Under the pieces are notes generated by a model. That model made no database searches. It was not told where the DNA came from and worked only from the letters and a program-made list of their open reading frames with translations. This document shows positions 53,965 through 64,000 of a stretch of 64,000 nucleotides of DNA, in pieces. Location: contig CP087215.1 in NCBI GenBank assembly GCA_020912385.1, positions 620,001-684,000 on the forward strand, written 5' to 3'. Position 1 is the first letter of the stretch. Each line of letters begins with the position of its first letter. A program made the translations under genes and the position numbers. This stretch comes from Neofusicoccum parvum (Eukaryota > Ascomycota > Dothideomycetes > Botryosphaeriales > Botryosphaeriaceae).

Positions 53965-56900
53965 ATGTCTATCTCCTTCCCCAAGGAAGAGGAGCGCATC
54001 CTCGCCCTCTGGAAAGAGATCGACGCCTTTCAGCGCCAGGTCGAGCTCTCCAAGGGCAAGCAGCCTTACACCTTCTACGATGGCCCGCCCTTCGCCACCG
54101 GCCTGCCGCACTACGGCCACCTGCTCGCCTCAACCATCAAGGACATCATCCCGCGTTACTGGTCTATGAAAGGTCGCTATGTCGAGCGCCGCTTCGGCTG
54201 GGACACGCACGGCGTGCCCATTGAGCACGAGATCGACAAGAAGCTGGGCATGAGCGGCAAGGACGCCGTTGCTCAGCTGGGTCTGGCCAAGTATAACGAA
54301 GAATGCCGTGCCATTGTCATGCGCTTCGCCTCGGAATGGCGCCAGACCATCGACCGTCTGGGTCGCTGGATCGACTTCGACAACGACTACAAGGTGCGTG
54401 CTCACGCCTGTGTCGGATATGTCAACTGCTGACGCTTGCGTAGACGATGAACCCGCAGTTCATGGAGTCGGAGTGGTGGGTATTCAGGCAGCTATTTGAC
54501 AAGAAGTCCGTCTACCGGGGCTTCAAGGTCATGCCCTACTCCACTGCTCTGAACACCCCGCTCAGCAACTTCGAGGCCCAGCAAAACTACAAGGACGTCC
54601 AGGACCCGGCCGTTGTTGTCTCGTTCCCTCTCCTCGACGATCCTAACACTGCTTTCCTTGCCTGGACCACCACCCCGTGGACCCTGCCTTCGCACACCGG
54701 CCTCGCTGCCAACCCCAACTTCGAGTACGTCAAGATTCTCGATGAGGCGTCGGGCAAACACTACATTCTTCTCGAGGCTCTGCTCAGGACTCTTTACAAG
54801 GACCCTAAGAAGGCGAAGTTCAAGGTTGTGGAGAAGATCAAGGGCACGGCTATGGAGGGCTGGAAGTACGAGCCGCCGTTTGACTACTTCAAGCCGGAGT
54901 TCAAGGACGTCGCCTTCAAGCTCTGCCTTGCCGACTATGTCACAGCAGACAGTGGTACCGGTATCGTCCACAACGCCCCAGCTTTTGGTGAGGACGATTA
55001 TGCCGTGTCTTTGAAGGAGGGCATCATCACCGAGGCCCGTCCTCCTCCGAACCCGGTTGACGACTCGGGCCGTTTCACCGCCGAGGTTCGTGACTTTGTT
55101 GGCCAGCATGTCAAGGAGGCCGACAGGGCTATCATCAAGCATCTCAAGGCTTCAGGACGCATTGTCGTCGATAGCCAGATTACGCATAGCTACCCCTTCT
55201 GCTGGCGTTCTGATACCCCTCTCATTTACCGCGCTGTGCCGTCGTGGTTCATCAAGATTCCCGAGATCATTCCGGAAATGCTTAAGGGTATTGAGGAGTC
55301 GCATTGGGTCCCTTCATTTGTGAAGGAAAAGCGTTTTGCCAGCTGGATCGCCAATGCCCGTGATTGGGCAGTTTCCCGCAACCGTTACTGGGGCACACCC
55401 ATACCTCTTTGGGTCAGCGACGACTTCAAGGAAGTCGTTTGCGTCGGAAGCATTCAGGAGTTGAAGGAGCTGAGCGGTTACGAGGGCGAGATCACCGACC
55501 TCCATCGTCACCACATCGACCACATCACCATCCCCAGCAAGCAGGGTAAGGGTGTCTTGAGGAGAGTAGAGGAGGTTTTCGACTGCTGGTTCGAGTCTGG
55601 AAGCATGCCCTACGCCTCTCAGCACTACCCCTTCGAGAACAAGGACCACTTCAACGCTTCGTTCCCTGGTGACTTCATTGCCGAAGGTCTAGACCAGACC
55701 CGTGGTTGGTTCTACACCATGACTGTTCTTGGTATCCACCTATTTGGCAAGCTTCCCTTCAAGAACTGTGTCGTCAATGGTATCGTCCTGGCGGAAGACG
55801 GGAAGAAGATGTCGAAGAGGTTGAAGAACTATCCCGATCCTTCCAAGATCATGGACGAGTACGGTTCCGATGCCCTTCGTCTGTACCTCATCAACTCTCC
55901 TGTAGTCCGTGCTGAGCCTTTGCGGTTTAAGGAGGCGGGTGTCAGGGAAATCGTTTCAAAGGTGTTGCTCCCGCTGTGGAACAGTTACAACTTCTTTGAG
56001 CAGCAGGTTGCCCTTCTCAAGAAGGTCGCCGATGTTGATTTCAAATTCGACCCCAAGCTCCAGGAGTCGAATACCAACGTCATGGACCGCTGGATACTGG
56101 CAAGCTGCCAGAGCTTGCTCAAGTTCGTCAACCAGGAGATGGCCGGTTACAGGTTGTACACCGTCGTGCCGAGGTTACTGGGTCTCATTGAGAATACCAC
56201 CAACTGGTACATCAAGCTGAACCGCCGTCGCTTAAAGGGCGAGAACGGCATGGACGACACTATTCACGCTCTCAACACCCTATTCGACGTCATCTTCACC
56301 CTTGTTCGTGGCCTCGCACCCTTCACTCCTTTCCTCACCGACAACATCTACCAACGCCTCCTTCCCCTTATTCCTGCCCACCTACATGCCGAGGACTCGC
56401 GCAGTGTTCACTTCCTTGCTTTCCCCGAAGTTCGCGAGGAGCTCTTTGACGAGGCTGTCGAGCGTCGCGTCGGTCGGATGCAAGCTGTCATCGATCTGGG
56501 CCGTGTCTCGCGTGAGCGCCGCAACATTGGTCTCAAGACGCCTCTGAAGACGATCATCATCATCCACCCTGACCAGGAGTACCTTGATGATGTCAAGAGT
56601 CTTGAGGGCTACATCTGCGAGGAGATGAACGTTCGTGACCTCATCCTTTCGGCAGATGAGGACAAGTACAATGTCCAGTACTCGGTTTCTGCTGATTGGG
56701 CTGTGCTTGGCAAGAAGCTCAAGAAGGATGCCGTCAAGGTCAAGAAGGCACTGCCTTCTTTGTCCAGCGATGATGTCAAGGGCTACCTCAAGACTGGCAG
56801 CATCACTGTTGACGGCATTGCGCTCGGCTCGGATGACCTGGTCGTCAAGCGTGGCCTCAAGGAGGACGGAGCGTCGAAGGCGCAGGAAGTGAACACGGAC

Positions 56901-57257
56901 AACGACGTGCTCATTATCCTCGACTGCGAGACATATCCAGAGCTACAGCAGGAGGGCATTGCACGTGAGATCATCAACCGCGTTCAGCGGCTGCGCAAGA
57001 AGGCCGGCCTCGCCCCGACGGACGACATTGGCATGCAGTACCGCATCATCGGCGACCCCGAGAAGGTTGGTCTGGAGGGCGTCTTCGAGAGTCACGCCAG
57101 CATGATGGAGAAGGCGCTGAGGAGGCCGCTCGACAAGCACGTCGTCACGGAGGTGGAGGGTAAGGGCCCCGAAACGGTGGCCAAGGGTGATCTCATCCTT
57201 GAGGAGGAGCAGGAAGTGCTAAAGGCGACATTCATGCTCAGGCTGGTCAAGCTGTAG
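53965..57257 (+). CDS. ILS1: Isoleucyl-tRNA synthetase, cytoplasmic
   Basis: Two exons, 53965-54393 and 54444-57257, with a 50-nt intron (GTGCGT, branch CTGAC, acceptor TAG), giving 1080 residues. Class I synthetase charging tRNA-Ile. The HIGH signature is PHYGHL (residue ~49) after FYDGPPFATGL, and the KMSKS signature is KKMSKRLKNYP (~597). The editing domain shows AWTTTPWTLPSHTGLA and TGIVHNAPAFGEDDY. WFESGSMPYA, ALRLYLINSPVVRAEPL and NWYIKLNRRRLKG are typical of the eukaryotic cytosolic type. The canonical start MSISFPKEEE is at 53965. In-frame ATGs upstream, at 53842 and 53785, would add an Arg/Ala-rich extension of 41 or more residues. The C-terminal appendage is of normal length. Confidence 0.96.
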
Positions 57258-57586
57258 AAGATGGAAATGATTAGATGAGAGACGAGCAAAAAAGCGAAAA
57301 ATGTGCGCGGGGTGGAGAGCTACAGCATCGTAGATAGATGTTTCTGGAATGAGAATTGGGTTTTTATTTGTTATGCACTTCGCAGTTGAAGGGGTTGTGA
57401 AAAGACATGTGCCTGGAGTCAGTGAATGAACGATGCAAGACATTAGTCCGAGGTGAAAGCTGGGATCACAGTGTGTTTTAATTAATGCCTAGTAGAAGGC
57501 TGGAAGTCTGCGTCGCAAATTTCTACGAGGGAGGAAGGGTTCGAGAATCAAAACAGTTCGAATTAATTTTTGTTTGCCACTTTTAG
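57258..57586. other. Intergenic region between converging genes
   Basis: About 330 nt between the 3' ends of the IleRS gene and the small NDUFAF8-like gene. No gene seen. Confidence 0.4.
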
Positions 57587-57876
57587 CTATGTTTTCTTGG
57601 CCGCAGCCTATAAAAAGGTTAGAAGTTGTCTATCTTGAGCCCAGGATGTAACGCAAAGCTTACCAGGTAGCACTCCTTTAATCTGAGAAATTCCTTGAGA
57701 CACATGTCCTTCTGCACGTTGTTGTAGTCGGCCAGGATGCATTTGCCGTAGGCCGCGCTCTGGGGTGCGGGGCGTTAGGTGGATGGTACGGATGCATTCC
57801 AGCGAAATCTTACCTCGAGGGAGCACTTGGCAGCGGCGGATGCGAACTTCTCGATGGGTCGTGTCCGGCCTGGCAT
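57587..57876 (-). CDS. NDUFAF8-like complex I assembly factor (twin CX9C)
   Basis: Three tiny exons on the minus strand, 57814-57876, 57664-57759 and 57587-57607, encode 59 residues. The sequence has a perfect twin CX9C motif (Cys18/Cys28 and Cys41/Cys51). Blocks around it, KCSLESAAYGKC and MCLKEFLRLKEC, are followed by AAAKKT. The AAYG-C pattern, the second C-x9-C and the AAAKKT end match the mammalian NDUFAF8 (C17orf89) family, which works in mitochondrial complex I assembly. The protein should enter the intermembrane space or matrix and fold via disulfides. All introns are 54-56 nt with GTAAG donors. The gene is too short to be seen without splicing. It is divergent from SFI1. Confidence 0.85.
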
Positions 57877-58269
57877 TTTGGCGTGGATGGAAGAGTGAAT
57901 GGCAGGACGGCTCGTCGGATTGTCTCGGGCGTCGATGTCATCAAGGCGCGCGTCAAACCAGACAAACGCGCCAAGGCCGGACCCGCGTCGAGCAGCCCAG
58001 CACTCTGGCGCGCGTCTCAGCCTTTGTTGATGCAACACCACAACAACCCGCCCCGCCGCCAATTCTTCCGTTTTGCTTTCCTATGCTAATGCTTGATACC
58101 GTTACCTCGGCGCTTTGGAGTAATGCCAGCTGCTTTTTCATGAGCAACGACCCCACCCTAATCCCGCGCACGCCGCTCGCATGCAGAGCACGACGAAGCA
58201 GCGCATCCGCCCGCCGACCACGAGAAGAAGACGAACGCCCTCCCGCATACCACTCGACGTTGACGACGA
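57877..58269. promoter_or_regulatory. Divergent promoter region, NDUFAF8-like / SFI1
   Basis: About 390 nt between two genes starting in opposite directions. No coding sequence is supported. Likely a shared promoter. Confidence 0.45.
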
Positions 58270-61200
58270 ATGCCCGCCCACCATTACCACCCCGAGCCCG
58301 TCGACGATGACTTCCTCCCGCTCTCCAACCAGGATGTCGAGATCCTCTACACCATTGTTACCACGGCCGCGCGCCTCGGCGACGGCGTGCCGCCCTACCG
58401 CGCCCTCTTCACTGCCTACGACCTCGTCCTGGCTGAGCGCCGCATCGATCCCAACCAGGACCGCGTCTACTTCCGCTTCCTGTTGCGCATGCGCAACGTC
58501 GCAGGCGCGGGCACCGACGATGGCACACACACGCTGTACGGCCGCTTCGAGTCCCTGCTCGCGGACATGGGCATCCAGCTCGAGGTCGACGAGCATGGCG
58601 ACGGCGGCGTGGTCGAGGACGTCACGCGGCGCTTCGACGAGCTCGAGCTGGACGAAGAGGCGGTGGGAGGGAGCCCGGGGCTCGCGACGCCAGGCCTGCC
58701 CGCGCTGTCCAGGCGCGCGTCCTTCGACGACACGACCATGCACCAGCGCACACGGCCGTGGGACGACAGCAGCAGCAAGATTGCGCCGGCGGGCCGGCAC
58801 CAGCACGCGGGCATCGGCGCGCAGACCGGGCGCAGGAGGTCGTCGAGCAGGGCGTCCGATCCGGCGCACCGGCGCCGACCGAGCGAGAGGGACCCCGCCG
58901 CGCGCCCGGCCATGCACTCGGGCTTCCCGCACCGCGGGCGGCTGAACTCGCGCGGCGCGCTGGATAGGCCGTCGCAGTCGCGCGTGCGCCGCGCGCGCTC
59001 GCTGTCCAGCCAGGGCAGCATCAGGATCACCCGCACCGAGGAGATACAGCGGCCCGCGCGCGAGCCCGGGTTCTACGACGTGGACGACTTCAGCACGCTG
59101 CCGTCGCGGCGGTCGTCCATCTCGGGCCCCGGCCCCGAGGACCTGCACTACGTGCCGCCGGAGATGCTGTACCGCCCGAGCCCGACGCAGATGCTGGCGG
59201 ATGCGGATACGTTCCTGTACGCGAGGACGCTGTTCAACGCGAGACGGGCGCTGCAGGCGTGGCGAGACCAGGCCATGGTGTTGCAGGAGCGGCGCTTGCA
59301 GATGGAAGAGGCGGCCGAGCTGTTCAACAAGAAGAAACGCGCGGACGCGGCGCTCGAGGTGCTGAGCGTGACGATGCAGGAGCGGCAGGCGGAGAGGGCG
59401 CTGGAGCGGTTCTTTGAACGCATGGGCGTTCGCGCGGGGGGGATCTACACTAGGAGTTTGAAAATGAGGATGTTCGGCACCTGGCGGACGAACACGCTTG
59501 CTGCGCTTGAGAAGACACAAGTTGCACGCCAGCGCGTCCTCAAAGCTCAGCTGTTCAGCGCGTGGTATCACGAGACCGCCGTGAAGGAGTTGAAGGTGCA
59601 GCGCTTTCAGACTAAGAGGTTCTTCGGCGCGTGGCGTCGCAGGCACAGCCAGGTTCAAGAGGAGAACGACCTTGCGCTGGCCTTCCGCTCGGAGAATCTT
59701 ATTCAGGAGACTTACCAGGCTTGCTTCTGGGAGTTCTTGGAAAGAAAGGCTGTCAAGCTGCATGACAGCAAGGTTAAGAGAAGGGTGTTTGCGCAGATGA
59801 TTGGGGCGCTGCTGCAGATCACGGAGAGGGATGCTGCAGTGGAAGAGAGAACAGAGCAGCGCCTCAAGGCAAAGATGCTCCACATTCTGGCAAACAAGAT
59901 GCTCAATTCTCAAGCCTTGGAACCAGCCGCGGAGAACTTCCGAAAACAAAAGCTTCTGGCGCATGCTTTCGGAAACGTCAAAATGCAAGCGAAGCTCCAG
60001 CCGTTGGAAAGACAATTCTCGCAACAGGTCCTCCAGTCCCGCGCGCGGGAGATTCTATCTGTCTGGCACGTGCGTGCGGGTCAATCTCAACTTGCCACTT
60101 GGGCCAATCGGACACGCGTTTTGCGCAACGCTTTCACGGCATGGAACGATAACTTGCGCTGCCTGGCGCTTCGCTCTCGCATCAATGAGCGTGTGGCCTT
60201 CGAGGCTTTGCAGAAGTGGGCACTGGAAGCTCGCGCTGCGCTTTTCGTCCGAGTTCGCAACGTCAGAATCAAGAAGAGTGCTTTCCAGGGGTGGGCGAAC
60301 AAGCTTGGAGACAGGCAAGGACGCCTAGAACGGGCGGAGCGTATGCTCACTGCCTCTCAGGAGACAAGATTGAAGCGCAGTGCCTTCAACAAACTTCGTG
60401 GTGCTTTTGAGGCACAGAAACAGCGTGAAGCACAGGCGCTCGCTGTTTACGAACCTCGTCTTCTCACTCGCACATGGCCGAAAGTGGTTGCTCGCCATCA
60501 ACACGTGCAGCAGCTGGAGCAGTGGGGATCAGACGCTCAGTTCTACACTGTGGCAACCCATGCTCTGAAGAGATGGAAGGAGAGCACGCATCATGCTCAA
60601 CGCATGCGGAGGCGTGAGGCGTACACTACCATCAGGCGGCGCACCAAGATGTCAATAGCACGGCGTGCATTTGAAAGGTGGCGAAGCAAGAGCTCTACCA
60701 TCGAGTTTATGGACCGCCAGGCGCAGGAGCTGCAGGAGAACGCTGTCTTGAGGTCTGCAACCCGGCTACTGGATCAATGGCATGATACAACAATCTCCTT
60801 CATAGAGAAGGCAGAGATGGCGGATAGCTTCCGCAAGAGAAAGCTACTGTCGAGCATGCTGGGTGCCTGGGAGGTCAAGGTCAGAGCCCTTTCCCAGGAC
60901 GAGGAGAAGGCTGTAGCGCTCTTGGAGGTCCATGTGGGTGCAGAGGCAGGCGTCTGCCTGAAGAAGTTGAACTGGCGCCTTTTCCAGTACCAGCGGCAGG
61001 AGCAGTCTGGATACGCGCTTGCCGAGCGGAATTTCGAGAAACACGTCAAGATTATGCTGCGGCACTGGGCTGATCGGACGAATCAGTCTAGGCGGAAGCG
61101 CGGAGTTGATCCGGTACTAGTCTTTGGTGAGGGTGAGGGCCAGCAACGGGTCGAGGAAGAGTTGGTTGACGTAGGTGGGAGGGATGTGGGAACTGATGAA

Positions 61201-62097
61201 CATGATGCCAACATCGCTCGCAACGAAGAATGGGCGCCCCTCGACTCCTCCGCTCTGGATGTTGGCGACTTGCGGTTTAACCTGGATTTCGACAACCGAC
61301 CTGTTCTCCAACCTCAACCATCAGTCCTACCACCGCAGGAACCCAATCCTTTTGCCATGACTATCAGAAATCCCGACGCCGCCTTCCGCCCGCTCGGTGT
61401 TACAAACATATCCACTCCCCTGCCAGGGTACCTCCGTTCGCCCTCTAAGCGTAGCACCGTCCGCGCCGCCAAGGCTCGCGAGAGGCTTGCAGCGCTCACC
61501 GTCACCACCGGCAACAACGAAAATCGTGCCCCACACCCGCTCTCCAACACCTTAACGACCACCTCCGGCGCCGCTCCCTCCGCCACCGCAACTGCGCCTT
61601 CCAACTCCGCCTCCACCTTCGCCCTTAGGACCAACACTGGCAGCACAACCCCCATGGCCGCTCCTTCCGGCTTCGGCGGCAGCGTCTACGGCTTCCCCGC
61701 CACGACGACGCGAGCAGCTGACACCACCGTTCAAGCGCCGGGCACCGCGCCGGCGGCCACCACCACGACAGCTTTCATCCCCGACGATGGCGCCCGCAAC
61801 TTCGGGGCCAGCACCATGCTCGCGGCGACGCCAGCCGCGAACAAATCGGCCATCACGCCCTTCGCGCGCAAGCTGACGGCGCAGGGGTACGCGAACCTGA
61901 GCAGGCCTGAAAGCAGCAGCGCGGCGAGGCCAACATCGTCGTCGAGGACACGGTCGAGAGGATTGGGCGGTGTGGGGTTGGGCCTCGCAGGGAATTTTAG
62001 CGGATTCGAGGATATCGCGGAGGACGAGGGGACTGCCGTCACACCAGCGAGGAGAGGGGGCGGTGATGGGAGGAGGAGTGGAGAGAGTTCGCCTTGA
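58270..62097 (+). CDS. SFI1: Spindle pole body protein Sfi1 (centrin-binding repeats)
   Basis: Single exon, 1275 residues. The N-terminus (LSNQDVEILYTIVTTAARLGD, PPYRALFTAYDLVLAERRIDP) is the conserved N-terminal block of fungal Sfi1. After a disordered part, residues ~325-940 carry about fourteen Sfi1 repeats. Each is a ~23-60-residue helix unit ending in a hydrophobic-x-x-W motif, such as ALQAW, MFGTW, LFSAW, FFGAW, AFTAW, ALQKW, AFQGW, ALKRW, AFERW, LLDQW, MLGAW and MLRHW. Each repeat binds one centrin (Cdc31), forming the half-bridge filament for spindle pole body duplication. The C-terminal ~300 residues are disordered, Thr/Ala/Ser-rich, with likely kinase sites. Fungal members are usually single-exon and of this size. 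Confidence 0.93.
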   Translation: MPAHHYHPEPVDDDFLPLSNQDVEILYTIVTTAARLGDGVPPYRALFTAYDLVLAERRIDPNQDRVYFRFLLRMRNVAGAGTDDGTHTLYGRFESLLADMGIQLEVDEHGDGGVVEDVTRRFDELELDEEAVGGSPGLATPGLPALSRRASFDDTTMHQRTRPWDDSSSKIAPAGRHQHAGIGAQTGRRRSSSRASDPAHRRRPSERDPAARPAMHSGFPHRGRLNSRGALDRPSQSRVRRARSLSSQGSIRITRTEEIQRPAREPGFYDVDDFSTLPSRRSSISGPGPEDLHYVPPEMLYRPSPTQMLADADTFLYARTLFNARRALQAWRDQAMVLQERRLQMEEAAELFNKKKRADAALEVLSVTMQERQAERALERFFERMGVRAGGIYTRSLKMRMFGTWRTNTLAALEKTQVARQRVLKAQLFSAWYHETAVKELKVQRFQTKRFFGAWRRRHSQVQEENDLALAFRSENLIQETYQACFWEFLERKAVKLHDSKVKRRVFAQMIGALLQITERDAAVEERTEQRLKAKMLHILANKMLNSQALEPAAENFRKQKLLAHAFGNVKMQAKLQPLERQFSQQVLQSRAREILSVWHVRAGQSQLATWANRTRVLRNAFTAWNDNLRCLALRSRINERVAFEALQKWALEARAALFVRVRNVRIKKSAFQGWANKLGDRQGRLERAERMLTASQETRLKRSAFNKLRGAFEAQKQREAQALAVYEPRLLTRTWPKVVARHQHVQQLEQWGSDAQFYTVATHALKRWKESTHHAQRMRRREAYTTIRRRTKMSIARRAFERWRSKSSTIEFMDRQAQELQENAVLRSATRLLDQWHDTTISFIEKAEMADSFRKRKLLSSMLGAWEVKVRALSQDEEKAVALLEVHVGAEAGVCLKKLNWRLFQYQRQEQSGYALAERNFEKHVKIMLRHWADRTNQSRRKRGVDPVLVFGEGEGQQRVEEELVDVGGRDVGTDEHDANIARNEEWAPLDSSALDVGDLRFNLDFDNRPVLQPQPSVLPPQEPNPFAMTIRNPDAAFRPLGVTNISTPLPGYLRSPSKRSTVRAAKARERLAALTVTTGNNENRAPHPLSNTLTTTSGAAPSATATAPSNSASTFALRTNTGSTTPMAAPSGFGGSVYGFPATTTRAADTTVQAPGTAPAATTTTAFIPDDGARNFGASTMLAATPAANKSAITPFARKLTAQGYANLSRPESSSAARPTSSSRTRSRGLGGVGLGLAGNFSGFEDIAEDEGTAVTPARRGGGDGRRSGESSP

Positions 62098-63090
62098 GGT
62101 GCTTGGCATCATTCATGCTTGGTTCAAAGAATTGGGCGCAGTCCTATTGCAGGGGAAGAATGAATTCGGGGGAGGTGGGAATCGGGAGGCTCATTTTTTT
62201 GATATTTCTGTTGGCTTGGATATTGTTGTTGCGATGCGCATGGAGATACCCCGGGGGTTTTGTTGTTATGGATTTGGTGCGCTGCTGTGTTCTTTCTGAA
62301 ATGCCTCATTTGCGTCTATGTTTGCGATTTGGCGCATTGTTCACCGTTGCTCAATCCAAAATCTGGCGTTCGGGTGTGGTATCCTTGCATTGCTATCCTT
62401 TCAGCGTCGGCACGGTTCACGATATGCTAAATCGCATTTCCACTTCTTTGGCTGTGCATAAGCACGGCTCACAGACTTTTTTGTTTAGACCTCTCCCGAC
62501 AGCTTGCATCTCCAACAGACTGGCGCTCGGGATGACTCTAGTCCGACAAGAGCCAATTCCATCTATTCCAGATACGATGCGGACCGGGGCTTGATCCCGA
62601 AGCGAACAGTTTGTGGGGCTCACGCATGTTCCGTTCAATCGTCAATCTGGAACAAAGGAGAGTACCAGGCACGATAGACAGACTGGAGAATTTACTCGAC
62701 CCCGCGAATCTGCTAAATCGAGTGGCTACAGACACAGGACTCGGTGTGCAGGAGCAGGACAATCGATCCTTGAGGGTGCACGGAAGAGTCCCACGACTGC
62801 AGTAAGCCGCATGATAGGCGGCTGACACGCGCTGCATTGGGGGCGGCACCCAAGCGGGCATCCCGATTTGCAGTCCCCACTTGTATGGCACCATCAACGG
62901 AGGAAGGTGTGACAGACACTGCGGGCGTACGACAAGGGATCTCGACGAACTGCGGCGCAGCTTCCCTCATGGAGGATGGCGCGTGAGATCTCCCCCAGCC
63001 TACTACTTCCGTACCACCCACCCCCCGCTTCGCCTGTCAACACCGTCCGCGAGCCTCTCCTCCGCCCTGTCGCCTGTTTCCGAGACCAAC
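62098..63090. other. Intergenic region
   Basis: About 990 nt between SFI1 and the glycosyltransferase gene. Short open frames look random. It contains the SFI1 3' UTR and the promoter of the next gene. Confidence 0.4.
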
Positions 63091-64000
63091 ATGGTGAAGC
63101 CGAAGATCCTCTTCCTGACCTGGTCAGCACCCGATCGAGTGTTCTTCCGATCAAGTGCGATGCTGACTGCCCAAACCAGCCCCGAGCACGGGCAGGCAAA
63201 TGTGCACCTCGCCGTCATCGCCTCGCTCAGAGAACACCATAACGACGATGTAGACATCTATGTATCTAGCTACGAATCCTTGCGCCCTCGCGTGCCCGAC
63301 GGCGTCACTTTCAAGCCCGTCTTCGGCCACGGCCTCATCCACTACTTCAAACCCACCCTCGAAGAAGGCATGACCGTGCGAAGTGAGTCGATTCCGGACG
63401 CACGCCTAGCCGAAATTGTGCCCGAAGAATGAGCTCACCCGCATAATTCATTCTGCAGACACATTCCGGTATGTCTGGACGGCTCCGGGCTTCTTCAACA
63501 CCATTACCGCCGTCACGAAGATGCTCACCGTCATCCACTCCGAAACGCCCGAGGAATACGTAAAGACGGCCCAGGCGATCGAGGAGGTGATCGACGAGCT
63601 CGACCCGACCCTGGTGGTGATCGATTCGATGTTCGCCCAGGCCCGCGACGCGGCAAAGAAGAAGGGCCAGGCCCAGGTGGTGCTGAGCCCGAACGTACTC
63701 AAAGACCTCACCATGCCGGATCAAGGATGGCGCATCTTCACTTTTCCAGTGTGAGTGCAATTTTGGATCACTGTTCCCTGCCATTCCCGGAAACCCATCA
63801 GTTCCGAGAGCCATGAACCAGAACAGCTCTGTCCCCCGCCTCAGAGCATTTTCCTACACACCCCGGAAAAAAAAAAAGAAAACAAAAGCTAACGCCCCGC
63901 TCCAGCTCCTCAATCGGCTACCCCTGGCCCCTCCCCATCCACCTCTACCTCCCCAACGCCCTCCTCCTCCTCTTCCAGACCCTCTGGCTCTTCGTCCTCT
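63091..64000 (+). CDS. UDP-glycosyltransferase-like protein (partial, cut by window end)
   Basis: Three exons visible: 63091-63382, 63459-63750 and 63906-64000+, continuing past the edge. The start MVKPKILFLTWSAPD and HGQANVHLAVIASLRE give the N-terminal Rossmann-type strand and helix of GT1 family enzymes, including the His region. DVDIYVSSYESLRPRVP and VFGHGLIHYFKP follow. Exon two has WTAPGFFNTITAVTKML, LDPTLVVIDSMFAQARDA (the typical 'D..+.D' segment) and VVLSPNVLKDL. The third exon begins SSIGYPWPLP. These enzymes move a sugar from a UDP-sugar to lipids or small molecules. The nucleotide-binding C-terminal half lies outside the window, so the class is likely but not proven. Intron 2 is long (155 nt), with an A-rich stretch. 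Confidence 0.75.

Noticed and set aside
58138..60024. 628-residue minus-strand open frame over SFI1
   Set aside because: Antisense of a GC-rich exon; SFI1 on the plus strand has clear W-repeats.

Overview
The window looks like a piece of a filamentous ascomycete genome (Pezizomycotina, probably Dothideomycetes; the class is an inference from the kind of genes, not proven). Genes sit on both strands and are broken by short introns of mostly 47-80 nt, with GT..AG ends and CTAAC/CTGAC-type branch sites. The protein set is typical fungal: RAT1, USO1, ILS1, SFI1, DIA4, an NDUFAF8-like factor, UstYa-like, STAND/NLR and MFS proteins. Exon joins were worked out by hand from reading frame, splice sites and family conservation. 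No tRNA, rRNA, CRISPR array or intact transposon was recognised.

Layout. 0.3-4.4 kb: a large disordered AT-hook protein, then about 1.9 kb of AT-rich non-coding DNA. 6.3-8.0 kb: a BTB-type protein (minus). 9.3-13.1 kb: mitochondrial seryl-tRNA synthetase (minus), divergent from two unknown genes in close tandem. 13.5-34.4 kb is an accessory-looking stretch: a GST, a five-exon UstYa/DUF3328 gene followed by a tiny Tyr/Gly-rich secreted peptide, a 1097-residue DUF7708-like/degenerate NTPase/DUF7025-like/AAA+ fusion, a 14-TM-type MFS pump, an acid-ceramidase-like Ntn hydrolase, a multi-TM fungal membrane protein, and a NACHT-TPR-zinc-finger NLR with apparent frame problems. 35.2-39.4 kb: a TLC-domain membrane protein and a sugar transporter. 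40.1-63 kb is mostly housekeeping: a putative COG-complex subunit, a PARP-UBC fusion, RAT1, USO1, cytosolic isoleucyl-tRNA synthetase, an NDUFAF8-like complex I assembly factor and SFI1. The right edge cuts a glycosyltransferase.

How the genes fit together. The housekeeping block covers RNA 5'-3' decay and termination (RAT1), ER-Golgi tethering (USO1 and perhaps a COG subunit), translation (two aminoacyl-tRNA synthetases), spindle pole duplication (SFI1) and complex I assembly. Several pairs are divergent over short shared promoters (DIA4/unknown, COG-like/PARP-UBC, RAT1/USO1, NDUFAF8-like/SFI1). The accessory stretch carries two signal-transducing NTPase proteins of the kind linked to fungal non-self recognition, plus possible secondary-metabolite or peptide-modification functions. 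The most unusual items are the double-NTPase fusion at 17.4-21.0 kb, in which both NTPase modules have lost key residues, and the UstYa/Tyr-rich-peptide pair at 14.2-17.0 kb.
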